A program made the position numbers and the translations under genes. From assembly GCA_023384675.1 (NCBI GenBank), contig JAHDVK010000008.1:1-64000 (forward strand): a stretch of 64,000 nt of DNA. The letters are read 5' to 3'. The stretch comes from Bryobacteraceae bacterium (GTDB lineage: Bacteria; Acidobacteriota; Terriglobia; Bryobacterales; Bryobacteraceae). Below are positions 17,028 to 24,957 of this stretch, piece after piece (the first letter of the stretch is position 1; each line of letters begins with the position of its first letter). The notes beneath the pieces are model-generated. The model worked only from the letters and a program-made list of their open reading frames with translations, had not been told where the DNA came from and did not search any database.

Positions 17028-17247
17028 GTCTTGAATCGTAATACGCCGATTCGTCCCGGAACGCAACAGCGCGCTCCGCGTCCCTCCTGGCCAGTTCCGA
17101 AGCTGTGACTTGACCGCCCACTCGAAGAACGGTCCACATGGCCATGTAACCCCAGACCCGCCCGCCTGCAGAACAGGATCACGACCAGCCGCGATTGAGG
17201 TGGCCGCGCAGAACCACCAAGCGGAAGCGGGCGAAACCGAAGCGGCG

Positions 17248-17376
17248 TTACGCGGTTCCTGCTCCGGTCTTCCTGGCTGGGGCTTTGTCGTGCTGCCTCT
17301 GCGCCTCTTGCTTCTGTTTCGTCACCTGCTGTTGCTTGTTCTTTTCCTTGTCTTTCTTCCCACCTTTGTCTCCCAT
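17248..17376 (-). CDS. 42-aa Lys/Gln-rich small protein
   Basis: The ATG at 17376 has an AAGGAG ribosome binding site 6 nt upstream. The product begins MGDKGGKKDKEKNKQQQVTK, continues with QKQEAQRQHDKAP and ends at TAA 17248. Highly charged, low-complexity small proteins opening with MGDKGGKKDKEK-like sequence occur in many bacteria as conserved hypotheticals. No membrane segment; probably a disordered nucleic-acid-binding or stress-related protein, but no function is established. The opposite strand gives a spurious Cys/Phe-rich frame. Confidence 0.7.
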   Translation of the reverse strand: MGDKGGKKDKEKNKQQQVTKQKQEAQRQHDKAPARKTGAGTA

Positions 17377-18069
17377 GCCTGCTCCTTTTTCAGCGATTGT
17401 GACTTGAAGTCCGGATCGCTGCGCGGTTGATCATTCGCCACGAACCAACGCTACCACAACCGCAGTCAGAATGAGACACCGCAGCCGAAACCGGATTTCC
17501 CGTGCACTCACTGAGAGAGCCACAATCGCCGGCGGTGACCAGTCCGCATCTACTCATCGGCCGGACCACTCCTGCCTTGTCGCCAAGGGCTTGGAGTGCA
17601 AATGCGAATCCAAGAGCCTTGAACTTTCGGGCCCGGTCACCAGACCACCCGCAAATCCGCCCGCGCGACACTTCGTTTGGGGTTCGTCCGGGGTTCGTTA
17701 CCCCTTCGTTCCAGCTTCGTTCCGGCGATCTTCCGGACATACGCCTGTTTGGAATGAATGATTTACTGAATCTCAAGGAACTACTTAGATGAACAAGAGA
17801 AATCCCCGCCGGATTCCCGGCTGGGTGCTGGCGAATTCCCAGGCGCTTCGATTATCGCTCACCCGGACAATGGTCCGCCCGCGCCAGCCGTCCCACGCCG
17901 CCGCCAAGTGGATATGCCAGCAAGGAGATACGCCCAGCAAAGAAGGCCGCGAACCCGCGTCACCGCCTGGGCTGGGTCCTCTGTCCAGGAGCGCGACTCC
18001 GCCCTTCGCAAGCCCCGACTGTGAGGGAGTGTGAAAGAATCGAACGCTACGCGCCAGGCGCCCACCGTG

Positions 18070-18098
18070 TCGACCTGCACCTGACGGTGGAGGCTCAG
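18070..18098 (-). repeat. REP-like palindrome, cluster 1, minus orientation
   Basis: Read on the minus strand it is GAGCCTCCACC, GTCA, GGTGCAGG, then TCGACAC: a stem with one mismatch around a GTCA loop and a GTMGACGCC-type tail. It is the same element, inverted, as the one at 18125-18154. Confidence 0.7.
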
Positions 18099-18124
18099 AA
18101 AATATTGAAAAAAAGGCGTTTATG

Positions 18125-18154
18125 GGCCACCATTGACAGGTGGGGGTCGACGCC
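18125..18154 (+). repeat. REP-like palindrome, cluster 1, plus orientation
   Basis: GGCCACCATTGACAGGTGG followed by GGGTCGACGCC: imperfect stem with the GAC core and the tail shared with the other copies. The downstream flank (GCGCATCGGAGAT then CTTTTCAC) is also shared with cluster 2 near 20192-20213. Confidence 0.7.
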
Positions 18155-18515
18155 AGAGAGCGCATCGGAGATCTTTTCACAGACCCGTGAGGGAGGGGCA
18201 CCCGCACGCCACCGTAGGACGCTTCAACGCGCGCGGAACTTCAGCTCCGCCAACCGGTTCACCAAGCCCCAACCGTCAGAATCGGCAACGCGGGGTTTCG
18301 GGGTGCAGAACCGCAAAACCGTCATCAGCCTGACCCGTCCCACCGCAACTTCCCGCGAAATCGGAAACAACTGGGAAGAAAAGACATCCACGCGCAGATC
18401 CTGGTCAGCGGCGTCCGAAATGCGAGGCAATTCGGCGTCCTGACCCAATGCAGCCTTCTCGATTCAATTGGTTGCAAGAAACACCATGGGACGGGTCAGG
18501 CTGATGCGATGAGCG

Positions 18516-18642
18516 GAGTCCAGAAATTCATTATCCATTTCCATGCCGAGCCGGGCGTACCACTCAAGGTGAAGCGTACGTGGGCAGTGGTGCCGGTGGC
18601 AAGGAGCGCGCCTACCAGTGGTGCGAACTGGGCCAGGATCAT
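18516..18642 (-). pseudogene. mscS: mscS 5' fragment (codons 1-42)
   Basis: The start codon at 18642 with its GGAGG and the first 42 codons are identical to mscS at 16053; coding identity ends at the repeat boundary at 18516, after which the frame reads into unrelated sequence. Without TM3 and the beta domain it cannot form a channel. Confidence 0.88.
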
Positions 18643-18849
18643 GACAGAGCCTCCATCGGAAATAGTTTCGCAGATGCGCGCATCGGATTTCGGAGGTCAG
18701 ACTTCGGTTCGCTCAACGAGTTGCGGCAGGAACGCCCCTCAGGGAGTCCCCCCGCACAGATCCGGACGGCTGATGGGGCCGACGGGGTCCACCTCGGTTC
18801 CTGATCTACCCCTGAGAATTTTTGGGGGCAGATCGCCACCATACCTGAT

Positions 18850-18939
18850 TTGCCCCGACTACCGCGCCTGGTTCTGCCAGGTATTCCCCACCACATCACC
18901 CAACGCTCCACCCGCCGTTCGGGCCCGCGCGTGACCTGA
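18850..18939 (+). pseudogene. RAYT transposase N-terminal remnant, copy 2
   Basis: Identical to the remnant at 16261-16350: TTG start, PRLPRLVLPGIPHHITQRS, stop after 29 codons. It lies about 110 bp before the Tae4-like gene. Confidence 0.8.
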
Positions 18940-19051
18940 AGCCGGAATTGCGCTTCCCCTTCCACCCCCCGCCCGGTCTGCCAAATCGCCCTGGATTTTC
19001 CGTTTCTAGGGAATAGGGGCAGGCTGTCGTCCCGGCGCCTGAGAATCTGCT

Positions 19052-19537
19052 ATGAAACCTTCGTTTGAAAGTCTCCGGGCTGCGTATCCTTATGATCCGA
19101 TTTTGGGCAGGTCTGAGTCGGCGCCATGCCGCCTGAAAAATGGCGCCCCTGCGTTTGTCGACCAGTGCGCGATCCGGGTCGGTGTCGCACTGGTGGGCGC
19201 GGGGGTGCTTCCCGCGTCAGGGGCAGGCGGCCTCACACAGTGCTGGCACGGACATAAAGGGCAAGGACACACACTCCGGGTCGAGGAGCTGGTGCGATGG
19301 CTGGCCACGCCGGGTGCTCTTGGCCCGCCAAGCCGCTGGACCGGAAAAGACCCGAATTTTGGCGCGGGCGTGCTCAAGCAGATCTGGGGCAAGCGTGGCA
19401 TTCTGGCAATGATAAACTTCTGGGGACGGGGCAACCGGGGCGATCATATCGACCTCTGGGCCGGAGTCGTCATGCTCTCGGGCAATTACACCTACGTCCT
19501 GCGTTGCAAGGACTTCCACTTCTGGGAGTTGCCGTGA
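19052..19537 (+). CDS. tae4: Tae4-like peptidoglycan amidase (type VI effector family)
   Basis: 161 aa. The opening MKPSFESLRAAYPYDP is the characteristic Tae4 N-terminus. The catalytic Cys is C39 in VDQCAIRVGVALVGAGV and the His is H132 in NRGDHIDLW, with D134 nearby, the order and spacing of the NlpC/P60-like Tae4 fold. Tae4 enzymes cleave the D-Glu-mDAP bond of peptidoglycan stems when delivered to a rival's periplasm by a type VI secretion system. No signal peptide, consistent with a secreted effector. The stop overlaps the GTG of a lipoprotein gene, the probable immunity gene. No T6SS gene lies in the window, so delivery is unexplained. Confidence 0.8.
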   Translation: MKPSFESLRAAYPYDPILGRSESAPCRLKNGAPAFVDQCAIRVGVALVGAGVLPASGAGGLTQCWHGHKGQGHTLRVEELVRWLATPGALGPPSRWTGKDPNFGAGVLKQIWGKRGILAMINFWGRGNRGDHIDLWAGVVMLSGNYTYVLRCKDFHFWELP

Positions 19538-19992
19538 GCAAGGCCTGCGCTGTCTGCCTGGTGACATTGTTGGCCGCATGCGGCGCTCCTCAAGAGCCCG
19601 CCCCCCCGAAAAGCGAATCCAAGGCTGCGAAACGGACCGATCACGCAGCCATCAAAGACGGGGAAATGACTGTGTACTCGAACGGAGGCTTCTGCGAAGT
19701 GGAGGTCCGCTCCGGCGGCGCCGGAACTCGCTTCCCCCTGGCCATCAACGGGCCCTGCGCCCTGATGAGGGACTACCGGGGCGAGGCGCAAACCTTCCAC
19801 TACGCCGATTCCGGCAGCCTGGATGTCTTTCTGGTCGCCGGGGAGATCGAGGGCAAGTGCGGGCCCGTGGCCCAGGGTGTTCTGGTCCGGCCTGGAGAAG
19901 CGAAAGCCTCGCCGGTCATCCTGCGCGGCAGCTACAAGTGCCCGGAATCCGGTCTCGACGAGCGGGACTACTGGATCGCCGGCCACCCGTAA
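19534..19992 (+). CDS. Lipoprotein, candidate immunity protein for the Tae4-like amidase
   Basis: 152 aa from a GTG overlapping the amidase stop (GTGA). The N-terminus (SKACAVCLVTLLAACGAPQ) has a short signal ending in a lipobox LAAC, with Cys16 as lipidation site, so the protein should be tethered in the periplasm, where an amidase immunity protein must act. The rest is a small beta-rich domain with cysteines (GFCEVEVRSGG, NGPCALMRDY, GEIEGKCGPV, GSYKCPESG). It does not obviously resemble the all-helical Tai4 family, so it may be a different inhibitor fold. The immunity role is inferred from overlap and location only. Confidence 0.6.
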   Translation: MSKACAVCLVTLLAACGAPQEPAPPKSESKAAKRTDHAAIKDGEMTVYSNGGFCEVEVRSGGAGTRFPLAINGPCALMRDYRGEAQTFHYADSGSLDVFLVAGEIEGKCGPVAQGVLVRPGEAKASPVILRGSYKCPESGLDERDYWIAGHP

Positions 19993-20135
19993 CACCGGCC
20001 CACCAGACCCAGCGCCGCCCACCGCTGGGGCCGTCGCGACACGGTCAGTCCAAACGCGCTTCCCGGGAGGGTTACAAAATCGAGCGCTCCGCCTCACACG
20101 AAGGATCATAAACTATTGACAACACAGCGAATACG

Positions 20136-20165
20136 AGCCCCCACCGTCAGGCGGGGGTAGACGCC
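20136..20165 (+). repeat. REP-like palindrome, cluster 2, plus orientation
   Basis: GAGCCCCCACC, GTCA, GGCGGGGG then TAGACGCC: an 8-bp stem with a single A-C mismatch, a GTCA loop and the tail shared by all copies. The flank CGCATCGGAGATTCTTCAC follows at 20193-20211, as in cluster 1. Confidence 0.75.
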
Positions 20166-20263
20166 CATGTCCCCGGCCGGACAGCCCGATCGCGCATCGG
20201 AGATTCTTCACGCACCCTTACGGGAGTGTGAAAAAACCGCTGACTCGCGATCCGGGTCCAATG

Positions 20264-20293
20264 GCGTCTACCTCCGCCTGACGGCGGAGGCTC
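20264..20293 (-). repeat. REP-like palindrome, cluster 2, minus orientation
   Basis: The plus strand reads GGCGTCTA then CCTCCGCC, TGAC, GGCGGAGG, CT: a perfect 8-bp stem with a 4-nt loop. It is the reverse complement of the 20136 element, so the two form an inverted pair about 100 bp apart. The flank GGAGTGTGAAA just before is shared with 18027. Confidence 0.78.
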
Positions 20294-20335
20294 AGAAGTG
20301 CTTTCGAGTTAGCAGCTTACAAACCGCAGCGTGCC

Positions 20336-20357
20336 AACCGCCGGTGTTAACCGGCGG
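20336..20357 (+). repeat. Perfect palindrome, second type
   Basis: AACCGCCGGT, GTTA, ACCGGCGGGC: an 8-bp perfect stem (CCGCCGGT/ACCGGCGG) with a 4-nt GTTA loop. Related to the palindrome at 20450 but different from the GTCA/TGAC REP type. Confidence 0.7.
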
Positions 20358-20449
20358 GCGAACACCGCCACGAAGGATTTTTCAAAAAGCCTTACGGTGG
20401 CAGCTGCAAGATATTACAAATAGAAGACCTGCAGAGCAAGTCGTGACAG

Positions 20450-20469
20450 CTGCCGGTGTCAACCGGCAG
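20450..20469 (+). repeat. Perfect palindrome, second type
   Basis: CTGCCGGT, GTCA, ACCGGCAG: an 8-bp perfect stem with a GTCA loop, followed by GCATCGG. It is about 30 bp before the stop of the convergent M15-like gene and could also act as a transcription barrier. Confidence 0.7.
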
Positions 20470-20504
20470 GCATCGGCACAAACCTGAGGTTCACTCACCC
20501 GCCC

Positions 20505-21254
20505 CTAATCCGCCACCCGCAGCCGCAGACTCGGCGGACCAATGTGGATATGCGCTCCCGTCGATGCGCCCGGCACGAAGCTCCGGAACGCGTAATACGG
20601 AATCCGCTCCGCTTCGAGAAACCGCCGCAGCCACACGCCCTCGGGCTGGTCTGGCGTGAGTCCCACGTCCACCCGCCCGCTGTGATCCAGGCCGATCGAC
20701 CGGTGAAACGCCGTGTCGCCGTGCGCGCTCACCGGCAGCGGCTTGCCGAACTCCTTCTCGAACGCCAGCACCACCATCTTCAACTGATCGCGCGTGAACC
20801 TGCCCGCCCCATCGAACTTCTCGCGCACCGGCAGCAGGTCCGGCTGCGATTCCTCCATCTGCGCCACTTCCAGCTCCAAACGCGCCATCGCCGCGATGCC
20901 CTCCAGCAGCGCCGCGCGGCTCCGCGCCAGAGCCAGAGTGGTTTCGTGCTCGCGGATCTCCGCATCGAGATCCTTCAGCGCATTGCGGGCCAGCAGCCCC
21001 TCGTTCACCAGCGTCTGGACTCGCGCCACCCTCGCCTTGCGCCGCTCCACCCGCCGTTCGGCCGCGGCCAGCATTTCCCGCGTGTCGGCCTCGCTGATGC
21101 TCTCCACGGTGATCATGCCGTAGAGCGTCCGCCGCAGGACGATCTCGTCCATCTGGTCCTCGACGCCAAATGAGGCCCGTTCCGGCGCCTGCGCCAGCGC
21201 CAGCACCGCGCACACGGTCATCAAACCGCAACCAAGAAAAGCCTTGCGCATCAT
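20505..21254 (-). CDS. Secreted coiled-coil protein with M15-like peptidase C-terminus
   Basis: About 249 aa, taking the start at 21254 (two adjacent ATGs, 21254 and 21251), which gives the signal peptide RKAFLGCGLMTVCAVLALAQ. Residues about 35-130 are a charged helical region (EMLAAAERRVERRKARVARV, LAARSRAALLEG-like), likely coiled coil. The C-terminus carries HRSIGLDHSGRVDVGL and IPYYAFRSFVPG followed by TGAHIHIG, His/Asp-rich motifs that resemble the zinc site of the M15/VanX-type DD-peptidase fold. The assignment is by motif only. Possible periplasmic cell-wall hydrolase. Confidence 0.6.
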   Translation of the reverse strand: MMRKAFLGCGLMTVCAVLALAQAPERASFGVEDQMDEIVLRRTLYGMITVESISEADTREMLAAAERRVERRKARVARVQTLVNEGLLARNALKDLDAEIREHETTLALARSRAALLEGIAAMARLELEVAQMEESQPDLLPVREKFDGAGRFTRDQLKMVVLAFEKEFGKPLPVSAHGDTAFHRSIGLDHSGRVDVGLTPDQPEGVWLRRFLEAERIPYYAFRSFVPGASTGAHIHIGPPSLRLRVAD

Positions 21255-21301
21255 CCCTAATGTAGTACGATACCGGGTAAGGAGACGTTCCCTCGCAACC
21301 A

Positions 21302-21715
21302 TTGCGGACAGAACATCAAACCGGGGCAGCGGTACCAGTTCCTTCCCCCACGGACACCCCCACGTGGCTTCTCGCGCTTCGCGCGGCTGAATCGAAATTC
21401 GCTTCCGACATTCGCATACTCGATCTCCGCGAACTCGGCACGTTCGCGGACTACTTCCTCATCTGCAACGGCTCCAACAAGCCTCAGATCCAGGCGATCT
21501 GGGACGAAATCGCCAAGCGGATGAAACTGGAGGCCGGCGAGTTGCCGAGTGCCGTCGAAGGCTACGACAACGCCGAATGGATCCTCGGCGACTTCGGCGA
21601 CCTCATCATCCACGTTTTCACGCCCGAAAAGCGTGGATACTACGACCTCGAACGGCTCTGGCGCCCGGCAAAAACGGTGTCAGTGCCGGAAGCCGGAAGC
21701 CCGCTCTCAAACTGA
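21302..21715 (+). CDS. rsfS: Ribosomal silencing factor RsfS
   Basis: 137 aa, apparently from a TTG at 21302; no in-frame ATG precedes the conserved core. The RsfS signature is complete: DIRILDLRELGTFADYFLIC, NKPQIQAIWDEIAKRM, EGYDNAEWILGDFGDLIIHV and FTPEKRGYYDLERLW. RsfS binds ribosomal protein uL14 and blocks subunit joining when nutrients are scarce. The first 20 residues are an unconserved Pro/Thr-rich extension. Its 3' end overlaps convergent pncA by 9 bp. The usual neighbours (nadD, rlmH) are absent. Confidence 0.88.
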   Translation: MRTEHQTGAAVPVPSPTDTPTWLLALRAAESKFASDIRILDLRELGTFADYFLICNGSNKPQIQAIWDEIAKRMKLEAGELPSAVEGYDNAEWILGDFGDLIIHVFTPEKRGYYDLERLWRPAKTVSVPEAGSPLSN

Positions 21716-22294
21716 CAGCACGCGGTCCGCGCTGGTCAGAACGCCGCCCGCGGCGGTGAATTCCGCCAGCGTCTGCGCGGCCGCCTGCTCGTCCAGGCTT
21801 TGTATCGCATCGGTCACCAGTTCCACGCGCGCGCCGCTCTTGAGCAACCCAAGCGCGGCGCACCTCACGCAGTACTCGGTGACCACACCATAAACGACGT
21901 ACCGGCCCGCCGAAAGGTCACCCAGCAGGGCATCCAAATTCGGATTCGTGAAGCAATCCAACTGCTGCTTCTCGACGATCACCTGTCTCGCCGCCGCCAA
22001 TTCCACACGCGCGCCGGGCTTGGATGGCAGCGTGACGCGCCCCTCGATCAGCGTGCCCGCGGGCTTCTGCTGTCCCAGCGTGCCCGCCACGCAGTGGGCG
22101 GGCCATTGGCGGAACTCCGCGTCATTCTCCGCATGCGCATCGGTGGTGGACACCACCAGCCAGCCCTGCGCGGCGGCGTGGCGGTTCAGCCGCCCGATCA
22201 ATGGCACAAGCCGCGCCGCGCCAGGCACGCTCAGCGCGCCCGCTGGTGCAAGGAAATCCCATTGGGTATCGACGTCGAAGAAAACCGTCTTCAT
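21707..22294 (-). CDS. pncA: Nicotinamidase/pyrazinamidase
   Basis: 195 aa, isochorismatase-like fold. Catalytic residues are visible: Asp9 in FFDVDTQWDF, Lys109 in IVEKQQLD, Cys142 in VTEYCVRC. The metal-binding Asp52, His54 and His67 (STTDAHAEN, WPAHCVAGT) are present. It hydrolyses nicotinamide to nicotinate for NAD salvage. It is coupled to pncB by an ATGA overlap, so product and next enzyme are made together. It is the last gene of a six-gene minus operon. Confidence 0.92.
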   Translation of the reverse strand: MKTVFFDVDTQWDFLAPAGALSVPGAARLVPLIGRLNRHAAAQGWLVVSTTDAHAENDAEFRQWPAHCVAGTLGQQKPAGTLIEGRVTLPSKPGARVELAAARQVIVEKQQLDCFTNPNLDALLGDLSAGRYVVYGVVTEYCVRCAALGLLKSGARVELVTDAIQSLDEQAAAQTLAEFTAAGGVLTSADRVLSV

Positions 22295-23622
22295 GTGCCG
22301 TTGATCCGCGCCTGCCGCCGGACCTCTTCCATAAGATGCAGCAACTCGGCGCTAAGTTCGACCGGATACGCCGGATCGCACTCGAAAAGGCTGCGCAGCT
22401 TTTTCGGCAGCCGCTCCAGTGAAGCCCGCGCCCGCTCGCGCGCCTCCGCCGCCGACGGTAATTCCGCCACCAGTTTACCCTGCAAAATCACCGGCCGCAG
22501 CAGCGCCTCGCAATCCGGTTCGGGACATTCGCCCGCCCGTCCGATGACATCGTGGCCGGCGTAGCGGAATACCTGCTTCGCGCCGGGCAGCGTGGCCTTC
22601 TCCTCGCTGTATTTCGCCGTGTAGCGCCGTGCGCCCGCGATCTCCATTTCCACCAGCTTATAGACGGCGCCGAGGCTCGGCGCATCCGATGAGGTCGCCA
22701 GTTCCGTGCCGACGCCGAAAGCGTCGATCGGCGCGCCCACCGCCACCAGTTCGAGGATCTTGTATTCGTTCAAATCGCCGGTGGCCATGATCTTCGCGCC
22801 GGGCAGTTCCGCCGCATCGAGAATGCCGCGTACGGCGCGCGCCAGTTCCACCAGGTTTCCGCTATCCAGCCGCACGCCCCAGAGCGGCTCGCCAAGCGAT
22901 GCCGCACGCCGCGCGCCCTCGATCGTGTCATAGCTGTCAATCAGATACGTCGTCGCCGGACCGAGCAACTCCTGCAAACGCCGGAACGCCTCGAGTTCGG
23001 TCGGAAACGACATCACCCACGAATGCGCCGCCGTGCCGAACACCGGGATCCCGAACTCGCGCCCGGCGAGCGTGTTCGACGTGCCCGCGCACCCCCCGAT
23101 GTACGATGCCCGCCCGGCGAGCACGCCCGCGCCCGGCGAGTGCGCGCGGCGGGTGCCGAACTCGACGACGGCGCGTCCGCCTGCCGCCTCCACCATCCGG
23201 GCGGCCTTGGTGGCGATGAGCGTCTGGAAGCCCAATGTTGCCAACAGATACGTCTCGGGGATCTGCGCTTCCATCATCGGGGCGCGCAGCGTGAGCAGCG
23301 GTTCACCCGCGAACAGCGGCGTTCCTTCGGGTACGGCGAACAGGTCTCCGGTGAAGTGGAATGCGCGCAAATCGTCGAAAAAAGCCTCCGGAAGGCGCGA
23401 AAATTGCTCCAAATCTCGCAAATATCGCACATCTTCGTCGCTGAAACGGAGGTTCAGCAGATAGTCGGCCGCCTGCCGGAGACCCGCCACCAGGATGAAG
23501 TTCCGGTTCGGCGGCAGCCGCCGCACGAAGAGCTCGAAAGTCGCGCGCTCCTGAGTCTTGCCCGCGAGCCAGTAGCCCGCGGCCATGGTGAGTTGATACA
23601 GATCGGTGAGCAGCGCGGACAT
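22291..23622 (-). CDS. pncB: Nicotinate phosphoribosyltransferase
   Basis: 443 aa. Begins with the family's ALLTDLYQLTMAAGYW and contains VEFGTRRAHSPGAGVLAGRA, VFGTAAHSWVMSFPTE (the autophosphorylated-His region), LIDSYDTIEGARRA, GVRLDSGNLVELAR and KIMATGDLNEYKI, in family order. It converts nicotinate, PRPP and ATP to nicotinate mononucleotide. It starts 6 nt after the DUF4340 gene and overlaps pncA, so NAD salvage is co-transcribed with the gliding-type ABC system. Length is normal. Confidence 0.93.
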   Translation of the reverse strand: MSALLTDLYQLTMAAGYWLAGKTQERATFELFVRRLPPNRNFILVAGLRQAADYLLNLRFSDEDVRYLRDLEQFSRLPEAFFDDLRAFHFTGDLFAVPEGTPLFAGEPLLTLRAPMMEAQIPETYLLATLGFQTLIATKAARMVEAAGGRAVVEFGTRRAHSPGAGVLAGRASYIGGCAGTSNTLAGREFGIPVFGTAAHSWVMSFPTELEAFRRLQELLGPATTYLIDSYDTIEGARRAASLGEPLWGVRLDSGNLVELARAVRGILDAAELPGAKIMATGDLNEYKILELVAVGAPIDAFGVGTELATSSDAPSLGAVYKLVEMEIAGARRYTAKYSEEKATLPGAKQVFRYAGHDVIGRAGECPEPDCEALLRPVILQGKLVAELPSAAEARERARASLERLPKKLRSLFECDPAYPVELSAELLHLMEEVRRQARINGT

Positions 23623-23628
23623 GGGCGC

Positions 23629-24951
23629 CTACTTCTTCGTTTCCGCGGCCGGGGCTGCTTTCACGTCGCGCGCGGCCTGAATGAGTTCCTTCACGGCCTC
23701 TTCCTTCAACTCGTAAAGCGCCGCCTCTCCGTCACGCCGGGCGATGTAGCGTTCGCCCGCACGGGCGATCAGCACTTTCTCCGTCGTGGCGGGGTCGCCC
23801 GAGGTGACCGTCAGTTCGATCGTTGGGGCAGTGAAACCCGAAGCGGGGAAGCCTTCGGCGCCGAGGTCGCGCAGGCGGTCGACGAGCGATTGCACGCCCA
23901 CCGTGTCCATGGCTTTGCCGCCTTCTTGCCAGGCGCCGTCCTCTTTGGTGAAGACGCGCGCGCCCTGCTCGTCTTTGAATTCCACGCGCGCGGGTTCGGC
24001 GAAACCGAAGTCGAACAGTTTCCGGGTCCGGAAGTCCGCGGCGGTTTTGTCGAAGCCCTCGCCGGTATCGTTCGTCAACAGGTGCACGACGGGGACGACC
24101 GAACTGCGCCCAAGGTAGCGATTGTCTGACGTACGCTTCACCTCGAGGGATTGCGCATCGGTTCCCGAGGTGACCTCGATGAACGCCAGCGGCGCGGCGC
24201 GGGCGAAATCGGCGGCGAGCTTGCGGGCGTCGTCTTCGCTCTGATCGGGATCGAGCCGGGCTTCGCTCAGCCGGCGGATCAACTCTTCGACCTGCCAGCC
24301 GTCGGCGCGCAAGGGCTCCGGCTTCACAATCTGCCAGTTGTTGCGCGAGTCGCGGCCGAACTCGACGCTCTGGCCTCGTGCGCGCAACGCGACGCGCGCC
24401 AGCGCAGGGGAATCGAACGTCAGCAGGCGCTTGTCGCGCAGATCGCTGGCGCGCTTGTCCAGACTCGTGCGGGTGAAAGAAGCGATGGTGAACAGCCGCT
24501 CGTCGCCCGCTCGGCGCGCATAGTAGCCGCCCGCGGCGGGCACTTCGTCGCCCAGCATTACGGTGTGCAGCTTGCCGTCCTTCATCGTAACCAGGGCGAT
24601 GAAGGACGGCTCGCGGAGACCGAACTCGGCGAAGTCTTCCACCTTCTCCGCGACCACCTGTTCGGCATTCAGTTTCGACAAGGTGTTCACGAGCGACTGC
24701 GCCGCCTCGCGGTCGGCCGCGTACTCAGCGGGCGTGGTGAGCCGCCATACCGGATCGTCGCCGCGCTCGAGCACGGTGACTTCGCCGCTTGCGCGGCGCA
24801 GCTCGATCTTCCGCATCGCGGTCTCGGTCAGGTTAAAGAGCTCCGGGGACTTCGTACCCTCTTCCGTTCCTTCCCGGCTTCGCGACCACCACACGAGCCC
24901 GGCGGCAATGACCACCGCCACCAACGCCGCCACCAGTCCACGCCAGGGCAT
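23629..24951 (-). CDS. DUF4340 domain protein
   Basis: 440 aa with one N-terminal membrane anchor (LVAALVAVVIAAGLVWWSRS, about 6-25) and a long extracytoplasmic region of repeated beta modules (PVWRLTTPAEYAADREAAQS, LNTLSKLNAEQV). DUF4340 proteins commonly follow GldG-like genes in ABC-2 operons and are thought to form part of that envelope complex; no enzymatic role is known. The C-terminus is Ala/Lys-rich. Spacing to both neighbours is 6 nt. Confidence 0.88.
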   Translation of the reverse strand: MPWRGLVAALVAVVIAAGLVWWSRSREGTEEGTKSPELFNLTETAMRKIELRRASGEVTVLERGDDPVWRLTTPAEYAADREAAQSLVNTLSKLNAEQVVAEKVEDFAEFGLREPSFIALVTMKDGKLHTVMLGDEVPAAGGYYARRAGDERLFTIASFTRTSLDKRASDLRDKRLLTFDSPALARVALRARGQSVEFGRDSRNNWQIVKPEPLRADGWQVEELIRRLSEARLDPDQSEDDARKLAADFARAAPLAFIEVTSGTDAQSLEVKRTSDNRYLGRSSVVPVVHLLTNDTGEGFDKTAADFRTRKLFDFGFAEPARVEFKDEQGARVFTKEDGAWQEGGKAMDTVGVQSLVDRLRDLGAEGFPASGFTAPTIELTVTSGDPATTEKVLIARAGERYIARRDGEAALYELKEEAVKELIQAARDVKAAPAAETKK

Positions 24952-24957
24952 CGCGCG

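Larger units (their letters stand above)
17377..18515. other. Gene-poor region containing a REP-like inverted pair
   Basis: 1.1 kb with several overlapping short frames on both strands (a 128-aa minus frame at 17390-17776 is the longest), all Arg/Ser/Pro-rich and without motifs, as expected by chance in GC-rich DNA. The definite feature is the REP pair at 18070-18156. Nothing else recognised. Confidence 0.5.
18516..18940 (+). repeat. 425-bp direct repeat, copy 2
   Basis: Exact copy of 15927-16351. The left 127 bp are a promoter-proximal fragment of mscS, the rest its upstream region and the RAYT remnant. Flanks differ immediately on both sides. Such perfect identity implies a recent duplication or ongoing gene conversion. 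Confidence 0.92.
19993..20504. other. REP-rich intergenic region
   Basis: 512 bp without a gene, holding an inverted pair of the same REP type as cluster 1 and two further perfect palindromes (20336-20357 and 20450-20469). It separates the Tae4/lipoprotein pair from the convergent M15-like gene. Confidence 0.7.

Noticed and set aside
17195-17407. Cys/Phe-rich plus-strand frame resembling a membrane peptide
   Set aside because: It is the exact antisense of the Lys/Gln-rich small gene, whose ribosome binding site and composition are better.
17390-17776. 128-aa minus frame
   Set aside because: Ser/Arg/Gly-rich, no motif, no good ribosome binding site.
20136-20475. REP hairpins as simple transcription terminators
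   Set aside because: Shared tails, inverted pairing and conserved flanks across two loci are better explained by a repeat family; no T runs follow.
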